Source: Eutypella sp. D-1
Taxonomy: Eukaryota; Ascomycota; Sordariomycetes; Xylariales; Diatrypaceae
NCBI GenBank assembly: GCA_023313575.1
Contig: JAJTTP010000016.1
Location: 1-64,000 of the forward strand
Length of the DNA stretch: 64,000 nucleotides
Direction: 5' to 3'
The notes beneath the pieces were generated by a model, which was not told where the DNA came from, did not search any database, and was given only the letters and a program-made list of their open reading frames with translations. Positions 27,501 to 37,368 of this stretch are shown one piece after another. How positions within the stretch are numbered: the stretch's first letter is position 1; the number at the start of each line of letters is the position of its first letter. The position numbers and the translations under genes are program-made.

Positions 27501-27882
27501 TTTAAGGTTTTTGAAATAAAAAGGACCGGTTTTAAAAGCTTATTAATTTTATACCTTTTAAGTAAAATATTTAATTCGTATATACCCGTATTAACTTTTT
27601 TTCCGAGTTAAAAATAAATACGGGTTATAAAAATAATGCTACCGCGATATAGGCGGTATTATAAATACGGATAATTATTACGGGTATTTTAAAAATAAAA
27701 CGATTAATGTTTTACCGTAAAAAGGTTTAAAGTTAAAAAAGTAACGGTTTTATTATTTTTAATATTTACGGGTATCCTTAATTTAAAAATATAAAGTAAA
27801 TAAAGCTGACGATATAAATGAATTATATATAAATAAAATTTTTCATAATAATTAAAATAGGAAAAATAAAAACAAAAAGGAT

Positions 27883-28500
27883 AATAAAAGACTTTTAGCT
27901 TTTATTAAGTATGTTTAATAATAATAATAATATTTATAATAAAAACCGGTTTAATAAAACCGAAAATAATACTGCTTAAAATTTACTCGGTAATAAAGCT
28001 TTTTAAATAAATATTTATAAATAAACTTAAAAGGTAAAAGTTTCCGCTGTTTTTTTATAACGGTAATATATATTTTTATATAACTAAAGAACATTATATA
28101 AAGCCTTTTAAATTTAAATGTTTTTTAATATTTTTAAAACATAAAGCTTTAAGTTAAATAAATAATTTATTATATTAAACAGGTTTAAATCACGAATTAT
28201 AATGTATTAAATATAATTATAAAATGTCGTTTTAAACATTTATTTATCTTAAAGTTATACGTAATATATTAAGTTTTACATTTATTTTAAACTATAATTA
28301 AGCTTTAATCATAGAGTTAAATTTATAATGACTTTAAAAAATAACTGATTAATAAATTAAATTAAGCCGTATTTTTATAAATTATATAAAAGGTATTTAA
28401 AGGTTATTTCTTTTTAATACTTTAAATATATTTTTAACCTGGTTAAAATTATTAAATATACAGGTGTGAAGTATTTTAAATTATATAAAAATACGCCTTT
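27883..28500. other. AT-rich border of the RIP block
   Basis: AT-rich sequence beyond copy D, with an ATA microsatellite near 27,918 and no recognisable element or frame. CA dinucleotides slowly become commoner towards 28,500, where composition changes sharply to normal coding-region GC. Confidence 0.5.
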
Positions 28501-29068
28501 TACCAGCTTTAAGCTTTAAGATGTGTAGATATAGTGTTATAGTTTGTAAGGAGTGCGGTGGTGAAAAGCCTGGCACGCGGAAATTTACCACCCAGCATAA
28601 CCCTGTATGTAGATATGCACTATGGGAAAGAAGCCGCAGCGTTCGTATTTGGCTTTGTAACCCATGCTATGGTCGTTTATACCCTCAGACAGGTTAAATC
28701 GTAATGATATTTTAAGACGCAACGGCAGCATCTGCTCCGAGCTCGTTTTTGGTGAAATGCGAAGAGTTTAAAATGCAACCCTCAGCATACTTAAGCCGGC
28801 CATAGTTCCGGTTTCGTCTTAGTTTTACATCCATTGATTGACTCACTACAAGATTGACTTGTCATAATTACGTACATGACAATTGACTTCCCGGTGTTAT
28901 GTTATCTTTGTACAAGTATAAACATACCATATCCTCACTACCATCATGTAACTCCTACTCTAGCCAAGCTAACTGTCCGATACGTGTTGCTCATCGTTAA
29001 AGATATTAATATCAACACTGGCGTGTAGGTCATTTTGGTCCATTACAGCAAGTCATTAGGGTCGAGTT
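28501..29068. other. Intergenic, start of normal-GC sequence
   Basis: About 570 bp of non-coding DNA between the AT-rich block and the esterase pseudogene. I see no gene or RNA in it; it must hold any remaining promoter of the esterase. Confidence 0.4.
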
Positions 29069-30016
29069 ATGCTACAAGAACCGATTTTTAACATCTTGGT
29101 GGCCATGGCCTGGGTAATGGCCTTCGTGGGCGCAGTACCGCAACTTGCGAAGATTTCAGAATGGGGCCACAATCCTACAAATCTTAGTCTAGATGTCTAT
29201 ATACCTGACCCATTACCGCAACATCCAGCGGTGATACTCCTGGTATGTCACCTTGGGTGCCCGGGCCCACCACAGAAGAGGGAATGCTGATGGGAGCAGC
29301 TCCACGCTTGCAGCTTTTCGGGTCCATTTTACAACGAGGAGAATAACTACACATCATACGCTGACGAGAAAGGGTTTATCGCGATGTTTCCCAGTACCCC
29401 AAATGAGGGACATTGCTGAGATGTCGCCAGCAACAGGAGCCTAACACGTAGCGGTAATGGCGACAGTACCGGGCTCGCCAATATGATCCAGTGGGCCATG
29501 TCCAAATACGGCGCCGATCCCGCTCGAATATTCATCACAGGCTCATCGTCCGGCTGCATGATGACGAATGTCATGTGTTCAACGTATCCTGACGTCTTTG
29601 CTGCTGCGTCTTGTTACTCTGGGTTCCCCGCTGGCTGTCTCGCCGGGTCTCCTGGCTCTAGTCCGGGAACCGTGGATCCGGCCTGTGGCGCTGGTACAGT
29701 TAACAAGACCGGGACCAAGTGGGCTGCTCAAGTCCGAGACATGTACCCCGAATACACGGGACCGTACCCGAGAACGGCCATATGGCACGGGACGGCGGAT
29801 GACATGGTGTCCTACAACAACTTGGAGGAGACGTTGGAGCAATGGTCAACTGTGGTGGGTGTTATGTTCACCCAAAACATTACGAACTCGCCTGATGTCA
29901 ATATTACGAAAATTGTTTATGGTGATGGGGAGGATCTAGTTGGATACTCGGCTGAAGGCATCGGACATACCGTACCGTGCTATGAAGAGACTGACCTTGA
30001 GTGGTTTGGTCTTTGA
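29069..30016 (+). pseudogene. Secreted CE1 acetylxylan-esterase-type gene, one nonsense codon
   Basis: The product would be a secreted serine esterase of carbohydrate esterase family 1 (acetylxylan or feruloyl esterase), removing side groups from plant xylan. Exon 1 is 29,069-29,242 with a signal peptide ending near V-G-A. A 57-nt phase-0 intron (GTATGT to CAG, 29,243-29,299) is followed by exon 2, 29,300-30,016, giving 296 codons, the usual family length. The nucleophile motif G-S-S-S-G and the C-terminal G-H-T-V-P with the catalytic His are present. The only defect is TGA at 29,417-29,419, exactly where the family has Trp in its conserved C-W-D-V motif. TGG to TGA is not the change RIP favours (TGG to TAG). 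It is a recent pseudogene, or a sequencing error. Confidence 0.8.
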
Positions 30017-30204
30017 CACGTGCCAGCAAAGCGTACTGATAGGAAATACTGTTTTTGATACAGGGTCACAGAAGCAAGCGGGTGCACCCAACCATTAGTC
30101 CCACTGGCTGACTAGAGTGTACTATAGATGAGATGATAGAAAATAGGTAAGGAGCTCAGTACCCTCTTGCTCCAGGGCCATCTCCCTTCCTCATGCCTAC
30201 AGTT
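30017..30204. other. Short intergenic between convergent genes
   Basis: The 188 bp between the esterase stop and the stop of the minus-strand decarboxylase must hold both 3' ends. No distinct terminator motif stands out. Confidence 0.4.
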
Positions 30205-31494
30205 CTACTTGGGCAAGGAAACCTTCGCCAAGATCGACCCCATCTTCGAATATGTCTTCTCCGGCACGGTGGGTGATGGCACAAAGTCCCCCTCGGTCAA
30301 GCCTGCCTTGCTCTGGAATACACAGATGACATCAGACCCGCCAAACTGGAAATACGAGATTTCATCGCCCTTATTCAGCCGATCGCCCTCCCGCACCGTC
30401 AGCTTTACTGACGAAACCAGTGCCATGCCTATGGGAAGCACGGCAACCTTGCCCAGTGTTGGATTGTCGATGATGACCATGCCTCTGGTCTGCAGGAATT
30501 GGTACCCTGGACTGTCGGGAGCATCAGGGCCACACATCACTCGAATCGGGTGACATTCAGCATCGACTTCGAGATAGGCGCCGCCCTGAATGTTCTTGGC
30601 CTCGAGGACAGTGCCGGAGACCGGTGCGTGCTGGCGGTGGTAGTTGAAAGTGTTGAGGAAAGCGTGCATCCACACGCCTCCCTCAAACTCACTCGCGTAA
30701 GCGCTTCCTTGGAGGAGCATGCCGATGGTCCAGGGCAGGTTATTGATCATGACTATACCCTCGGCATTGATATTTACAATGCTCTCGTTGGGAATAGATG
30801 TATCAAGGGTGCAGTCGGCATGATAGACGATAGTACGGTCGTCGTCAAGGTCCGCAATATGTCGGACTCCGGGGATGAGACGACGAGCGAAGAACTCGTT
30901 GAAGGTGAGGAATCCGCGGGCGGGAACTTCTGCCTCGTCGTAGTTGTACTTGGGCGAGTTCTTGAACGACTCCAAGGACTTCTCCGTCAGGGACGCCGGC
31001 GTGTCCATGAAGAAGCCTATCAGCTGAGCGAAGACCACTATCCAAGACGATAGCCATGTTAATGGCTGGCCGGCCTGGTTAGGATGAATTGGCGTCTGCA
31101 GCTCCGACAGCGGAGGCTGATCAAAGATGAAATAGAGCATACAGATGATGTCGTAGATGTCCTTGCCCTCGTAGTTCTCGTGCGGAATCCACTTGAGTAG
31201 GTCGTTGGTGAACTCAAGATAAGAGTGCGCATCGGTGATGTTAAGCGAGTCCATGAAGTCGGGGAGCTTCTTGCGCGCGGCCGCGACGGCTTCGTCAAGG
31301 GCGCCGGGCTTGGTCAAATCGAGGTATCCCATGAGGAGGAGGATAACAGGGTTGTAGTGGACTGTTGTCTCGCCGACAATGGGAATGGAAGGGATGATGG
31401 CTTTAAAGCCACCGCGGAGGCCGCGAGAGGGGACTTTGGGGGGTGGTTGATAGCCGATGAGCTCATCGGGGGCAGTGGGAAGACCAGAAGGCAT
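30205..31494 (-). CDS. Soluble phosphatidylserine-decarboxylase-like (PsiD-type) amino acid decarboxylase
   Basis: A single-exon 429-residue protein with a fungal PSDC-type N-terminal region (about 20-170) and a phosphatidylserine decarboxylase domain (about 190-429). Visible active-site elements are Y-H-A-D-C-T-L (likely triad Asp), Y-H-R-Q-H-A-P-V-S-G with His286/His289, and the self-cleavage site G-G-S at 385-387, where Ser387 would become the pyruvoyl group; it is followed by Asp, not the Thr or Ser common in this family. There is no membrane or mitochondrial leader, unlike true phosphatidylserine decarboxylases. The same architecture occurs in the psilocybin-pathway tryptophan decarboxylase PsiD, so an aromatic or other amino acid decarboxylase in secondary metabolism is likely; the substrate cannot be read. 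The start at 31,494 gives a typical N-terminus. Confidence 0.85.
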   Translation of the reverse strand: MPSGLPTAPDELIGYQPPPKVPSRGLRGGFKAIIPSIPIVGETTVHYNPVILLLMGYLDLTKPGALDEAVAAARKKLPDFMDSLNITDAHSYLEFTNDLLKWIPHENYEGKDIYDIICMLYFIFDQPPLSELQTPIHPNQAGQPLTWLSSWIVVFAQLIGFFMDTPASLTEKSLESFKNSPKYNYDEAEVPARGFLTFNEFFARRLIPGVRHIADLDDDRTIVYHADCTLDTSIPNESIVNINAEGIVMINNLPWTIGMLLQGSAYASEFEGGVWMHAFLNTFNYHRQHAPVSGTVLEAKNIQGGAYLEVDAECHPIRVMCGPDAPDSPGYQFLQTRGMVIIDNPTLGKVAVLPIGMALVSSVKLTVREGDRLNKGDEISYFQFGGSDVICVFQSKAGLTEGDFVPSPTVPEKTYSKMGSILAKVSLPK

Positions 31495-33278
31495 CTCGAG
31501 TGGTGTCGTGAAGACGCGTTGATGATAGAGCTAAAGTGCAGAGGTGTGCTTGCTGTGGTGAATATGGGATGGGCGGCGGAGAACGTCTCGTATGACGACT
31601 TGGACGGTATTTTATAGACGAAGGAACCACCCGGCTCGATTATCTCAGGGGATCTCACAACTGCTGCGGCAAGCTCTAGTCACGTTAGCATCCCGCTTGC
31701 TGTCTCGGGTCTCCGATTGCTACGCTCAGCTGCATGAAGAGGCGTCGGGACTGTCGTCCAATGGATTTCGTCAAGTGGACCTATAAGAATAGGATCAGAC
31801 TGCACATCACGAAATTCCCGCCGACGAGCATCATTTACTTTTCGCCACACACCGAATAACTACACATAACCTTTACATTACCAGCTCACAGCTGAACCCT
31901 GCTTGCCTATTCCTGCGTCACCGGTATAGATACGCAGCTGTACCACAGCATGATGCATGTATCTCCGCTCAAGGTGGCTGGCGTCTTGTCGCTGGCCATA
32001 TTACATATGATGGATGTGACTGGGTGCGACATCTCTACTGCCGCAGCTGGTACATGCGTGATGGAGCGGGCACCAATCGTTGGTGCTATCTAAATGTCAC
32101 AAATGAACATTTGTATAAGTTTAGCTCCTATATACTCTTGGTATTAAGGGGCGTGAATATCTCGACAACAGGTCGCCCTCGTTTCCCAGAGATTTAAACA
32201 TACCTGCGGTCCTCGCCATGTCGTGGATTCCCGAGATACAGGTATCTTTAGCTATTAACGGGTACCATTCTTGAACGGAAACACGATCATATTATGCCCT
32301 AAAGTTGAATGTAATGGTACTGATGCGCTCAGATACCATTGACTCAGGCATCGTAGACTGATGGAAGATCAAGGATATCACTCCACTGGCGTAGTCGCGT
32401 GCTTGCCCCCTGCGACTGCTCTATTGCCCCGAGTGCTGGTTCTGTCTTTAGTCGTGCAGAGAGAATGCCGGCGTCATAGATAGTGTTTTGCTGGAAAGTC
32501 GGAGCTATCTTCCAGTCGCAGAGACCCGATGGCCAGTGGCTCGATGGCTCGTGTGAATTGAACAACCTATCCAGCCCATATAAGAGCCATCCCTGTTCTA
32601 TTCTCTCCTCACCAATGTACGAACATCAATGCACGAGTGCCAACACTGGGTTGTAGCTTGACCATTACCAAGCACTAACACCACCCCGATATGTAAAATT
32701 TAATCAGCAGTCCTTTACCACGCATGTCTGATGTGAATCACATTGCGGCCCTAATACGAGGTAATCATCAAAGGCCGTCAACATCCACGCAGTGCTTGCA
32801 ACGGTGACGCATGGAGGGTTTCACCGCTAGATACATACCTAGGTAGCTTACATGGTCTATCCAAGGAAGTGCGACCATTTGATCAATAGACTCGAGGAAC
32901 ATATCGTGGTGTAACGGCAGCGAGTACAATGCCATGTATGAGCTATGTCAGTTCGGGATCCTTCGGTAGTAGGCATGTCGATTTTCGCAGGGCATGGAAG
33001 ACGAAGCTGGAATACCTCACTGATAGATTGTCAGATCTCGGCACGGGAACGCCCTATCTTATAGAGGGCGATGTGTGAGTTTGAGTGAACAATTCGCTAA
33101 GTTGATTTAATCAATCTGTACAGATATATATATATCTCTCTTTTTACGAGAACTTCAGTACGCACATAAGACATTATTTGTTTCGGCCGGTACCCTGAGA
33201 GAATTGTACCCCTTCGAGGATTTATCGTATCTAGCTTTGTATGGGGTAGTTAATTACATTCGTATATTATGTACGTTG
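31495..33278. other. Intergenic 1.8 kb
   Basis: This lies between the decarboxylase start and the end of the FAD oxidase. A 73-codon minus-strand frame at 32,344-32,565 has no recognisable features. A TACCTAGGTA palindrome is near 32,836. It should hold the decarboxylase promoter; no other gene is supportable. Confidence 0.4.
31609..31616 (-). promoter_or_regulatory. Possible TATA box of the decarboxylase gene
   Basis: On the minus strand this reads TATAAAAT, 115-122 nt upstream of the decarboxylase start codon. The spacing is plausible for a fungal promoter, but single short motifs like this are weak evidence. Confidence 0.3.
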
Positions 33279-35025
33279 TCACATAGGGATTTTGAATCCA
33301 GATTTCCGTAGGTGTTGAAACACACCATCGGGATCATACTTGGCAGAAGCAGCTTTTAACTTCGCAATAGCTTCATTTCCCAGTGACGTGATCGCGTCTT
33401 GTGTCCTCCTATCGGCGTAGTTCAGATACCGCCAACCCCAGTTGGCACCGAGCGATGTAGCATAATCGTCGATTGATTGTTGGTATTCCAGCATTAAGGG
33501 GTAGGCCTTGGCGTCGTGCTCCGAGCTATTCGTGCCAACCATGGCCACTTGAATGTTTCCAGTGCCAGCCTGCATGCGTCTCTCCAGGCCGAGGACATTT
33601 GACCCCTTGCCGTGGGACACCATGGCTTTCGTTAAAGGATGGAATTGGATAACTGTGGACCAGCCACTGTCCGGGCCCAACTCTTCCTGAAGACGAGATA
33701 CAAGCTCCTCATGCTTCTGAGTAGCAAAGCGTAGAATTCGTATATCATTATCATATGTTCCAGTAAGCCAGATGTTGCTAGATAGTACCGTTAGCATCCC
33801 CCTAGGCCCCTTCTTTGAACGATAATTTCTAGCAAAAAATAATAAGAGAGATGGGGTCAGCTAGAGAGAGTGACGAACTTACTAAAGACCAGGCTTGCCA
33901 TCACCAGCCGTAGTGATATTCAACATTGTTTCTGACCGTAGGTTATGGGCTACGATACCGTCCAAGGACAGATAGGCATCGAGAGCCGGAGGTGTGGCTA
34001 CGTTGTTAATGTTCTCCATAGAGACACCGTGATACAGTCCTCCCATGGAAGGCAGATAACCCCAGGATACAAACGACGAGCTTGCTTCGTCATCATCGAC
34101 ATGTTCTGCGAAGTCGACGAAAGCCTCTGCAACAGCATCGGTGGCGTTGATGTTAAAAATGACGCCGCCACCCCAAATATGCGGAACGCTTGGGTCGGCG
34201 TACTCGATGGCGCGCATATCAAACCTAGTAACAAGACCGAAGTTGCCAGATCCGCCCCTTAACGCCACCCAGAGGTCGTTATTCTCAACGGAGTTAGCGT
34301 TAATGATGCGTCCATCAGCGAGAACCAGCTCGAAATTCTCCACGTTGTCACACCCGAAGCCGTGTGAAGCGGAATGGAAGGAATTCCCACCTCCGAGGAG
34401 AAAGCCCCCAACGCCCACCGCGGCCGACCTTCCCCCGGTGACGGTCACCCCGTGCGGCGCCAAGGCGTCATATACGCTCCCCCATTTCCCTCCTGGCTGA
34501 ACCGACACTAGTTTCGTCCTTGGATCATAGTTCGTGGTATTCATGTTACCTGCCACAGGTACAAATCAGTCGAGAGTTCTTGAGGTGTACGGATAGAGAG
34601 AAAAATTCCCCAATGGTCTTACCGAAGTCAATAGTCACACCTTCCTCGACACTATTTGCTTGGGGGAATATACCATGGCCTCCAGCTCGAATACCGAAAG
34701 GACATTCGTTTCCCACCAGGGTCCTAATGACGAGAGACACGTCCTCGGCGGTCGATGGCTGCACGAAGCACCACGGCTCGAGAGCAGCGCTGGCAGAATA
34801 TATAGATTCGACCCGACCATCGTACATCAAGTCGCTCGGGAGATAAACCTTGTGTTCCAGACTGGCATGGCTGGAGAGAGCATCGCACTGGTCAGGATTA
34901 GTAATGCCCAAGTTTTCCGACATCGCAACAGGGCTTTGACTCACACACTGGGTCTTTGCATGTGATGAACCGATATACAGCGAAACCGCTGCGACAATAA
35001 GTAGCGACCCCGCCATTGTCTTCAA
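33279..35025 (-). CDS. Secreted berberine-bridge-type FAD-linked oxidoreductase
   Basis: Three exons: 35,025-34,623, 34,549-33,883 and 33,777-33,279, giving 522 residues. Introns of 73 nt (GTAAGA to CAG) and 105 nt (GTAAGT, branch GCTAAC, TAG) keep frame. The N-terminus is a signal peptide ending at S-S-H-A. The FAD-binding domain shows R-A-G-G-H-G with His117 as the probable covalent FAD site, then V-G-V-G-G-F-L-L-G-G-G; no Cys is seen where bicovalent enzymes have one, so attachment is probably through His alone. The BBE C-terminal domain ends Y-L-N-Y-A-D ... Y-D-P-D-G-V-F-Q. Such enzymes oxidise alcohols, sugars or amines, often in secondary metabolism. It lies downstream of, and on the same strand order as, the PsiD-like decarboxylase; the real substrate is unknown. 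Confidence 0.9.
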
Positions 35026-37368
35026 CAGACCTATCTATGCTTTCGAGGAGATATAGAATAATAGACTGGCCGGTCGATAAGTTTAGGTTAGGTTGCTCTA
35101 CTAGTTGGGAGACCTAATAGATACTCCGTCCGTTCCGGCGAGAGTGAGTGGGAAATCTTAGGATGGCCGCTTTCGCCTACCCTTGGACATATATATATGA
35201 ATAAACGCGCTATCGTGTAACTTGGAAAGATATATCCAGCTTCCAACCTCGGACGTAACTAGCGTTGTCGATCAGCCAGTAAGCATTATGCGCTTGGCTG
35301 CAGTGGGTGTCTGTCTTGGCCATCTTACTTCCCCATGGGGGTAAGAGTGACTGACTGCTGAGCTGACGAACTTGTCGGGGAGCCTCCTAGATGCAGTATG
35401 ATGAGCATTTCTGAGAATAGCGGGTAGAGCCGGTTACATCTATTTCAGTAGTGGTGAGTTGATGAATAATTTCTCGCACATCTATGACCGGGGCTCCGAA
35501 TGTTGTAATTAAGGCGCCTAGATAGCATATCGGTATCACGCTGGGTTGAGGACAACGGCATGAGGCATATCCTATCCGGTGGTAGTGGAGACAATATCAC
35601 GGCATTGCGAGCTGACCCTCGTCTATTAAGGTGACCATAGGGTCACTCGGAGTTCCTTGACAACGGTAAGCCTACTTGTCCGTGGGCACATAGTCCTTGC
35701 TACTGGTCAATATTGGATACGGAAATAAATGGAGATGGTTGATGGCCTAACTATATGCTATACTGGATCTTACGCCGAAGTGTTATGTACAACGTGGGGT
35801 CAGATATCAGAGAGGAATGTACGGGAAGAGAGACGGTGACAAACAGAAAGTGCGTAATGGGCACTGCGTTATACAGATACTTGTGTTGGCCACACATCTC
35901 CAAGCAACCCTACTGAAGCACATCCCTTGCCATCACACCTAATATCCGATTTGTTCAACCTAATTTTCTCTAGTATATGCATGTGATAATTAATGCAATA
36001 TATGGGTTGCTACGTTCGTCGAACTCCACGGGCTCTTGTAAACCAACCCCAAGTGGCATGGGTTATATACTGTATACGTCACGGGCCCCTTAGCTAATTA
36101 ACAGGGCCCAGATGCTCTAACTGAACATACTACAACAAGGTCAGAGACCTATCGGCATAGGAAATGTATAGGCCGTTTAATGTTGAGTTTTCAGACTTCA
36201 ATTCCTTATATAGCATTGGGGGGAAGTCAGGCGAGCGGTATATCAAAGGATAGATGGATGCTGTTAAAAACAGCAACTGAAGCAGCGGCAGCATATATTG
36301 AGAGCATGCTTGCGTGTATATATTAACAAAAAGCGTACTACTGGCCTTTGCTTTTTGAAGCCCATTATTCAACTTGGATGATTAAAAAGGTCATGCTTCC
36401 AAGTTACAATATAATAGAGAAATGCTGTATGTATATAAACGGCCATGCTTGCAATATGACAAACTCCACAGACACGCTCTGTATGTCCCAATAGGAGACT
36501 AAACGCGTGAAGCAGACTTTGGCTTCAGTATCATATTACCAGACAAAGCAATCGAGGGCTGACTATGCACACTCAACAATATAGCCTCGATATTTTTCTC
36601 GATACTTCGCACACAGGGTTGAACTTGTGCACAAGATAGCCTGGTCCTAAATGTTTATACTAAAGGCGGATTACGAACCTAGACAATATTTCCCACTAGA
36701 TGCGTTCTAGGCGTATACATATGGTGGCCGGTGAGAAGGTTCGTTCACCCTGGTCTTATCAATAACATCTATGTGCTAATTTTTTTTTTTTCAAGTGACC
36801 GTCAGATTGACATCCAGTCATTAGCAAGAATTCAGAGCGGCGTGAATGATACTACTGCATATACAACCAAAACGCTCGTACATAATTAAATGAATGTACA
36901 CATACTCTGACATGGTTCATAGAAACCATGACTGCTATAGGTAGCATGACAAATGCAATATCGACATAAGACTCATTATACTTCGAATTTACACGGACCT
37001 TAGAGGGTTCTCCGACAAAATAAATGCACATTACTTGACCTAAACTACATGATTCTATCTGTAGGGAATGCCCCTTTATGGACCGTGGTCATCAATTTAT
37101 AGATGCGCCGTGACTTGAGGCGGAGTAGTCATACCCCGTACATATCATCACCGCATAGCAATTTAATCTTGGTCTGCTCCTCAGCATGTCACATGGTCTT
37201 AGACCACCTCTAGTTTAGAGGCTATCCGGTTTGAACATTGAAACAGAAGTCTAATTCGGTATGCCTGAACATGCAAACGTTCTATTGTACACTATGCACA
37301 GAACTACACGCAACAACCCGCGACGTACCCGATCCACCACTGCATACCACTCTCACGCCACAAATCTA
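35026..37368. other. Intergenic 2.3 kb
   Basis: Moderately AT-rich sequence with no supportable gene. A TATATATA stretch at about 35,191-35,199, some 165 nt upstream of the FAD oxidase start, could be its TATA element. An 80-codon frame at 36,130-36,372 (minus) has a hydrophobic middle but no family resemblance and is not annotated. Confidence 0.4.

Larger units (their letters stand above)
20979..27882 (-). mobile_element. Full-length inverted LINE copy D with nested insertions
   Basis: This copy runs on the minus strand from its tail (ATG/ATA repeat at about 20,979, then ttttacgtccgggtgg at 21,001) to its 5' end, where aaggat at 27,882 mirrors the first bases of copy C. It spans about 6.9 kb; removing the 434-bp insertion at 21,343 and the 31-bp insertion at 24,500 leaves close to the 6.4 kb of copy C. 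It is RIP-mutated with no open frame. The first 350 bp (21,001-21,340) keep more CA and GC than the rest. No clear target duplication was found. Confidence 0.75.

Noticed and set aside
29243..29482. A longer intron that would remove the TGA from the esterase
   Set aside because: The sequence around the TGA encodes conserved CE1 residues on both sides in the same frame, so splicing it out would delete needed protein, and no good donor/acceptor pair surrounds it.
33778..33882. Apparent in-frame stop in the FAD oxidase: splicing GTAAGT at 33,882 to the nearest acceptor gives a TAA codon at the junction
   Set aside because: A later acceptor at 33,778, with a GCTAAC branch site, gives TAC (Tyr) and restores a family-like sequence (L-Y-N-I-W-L-T-G-T), so the gene is intact.
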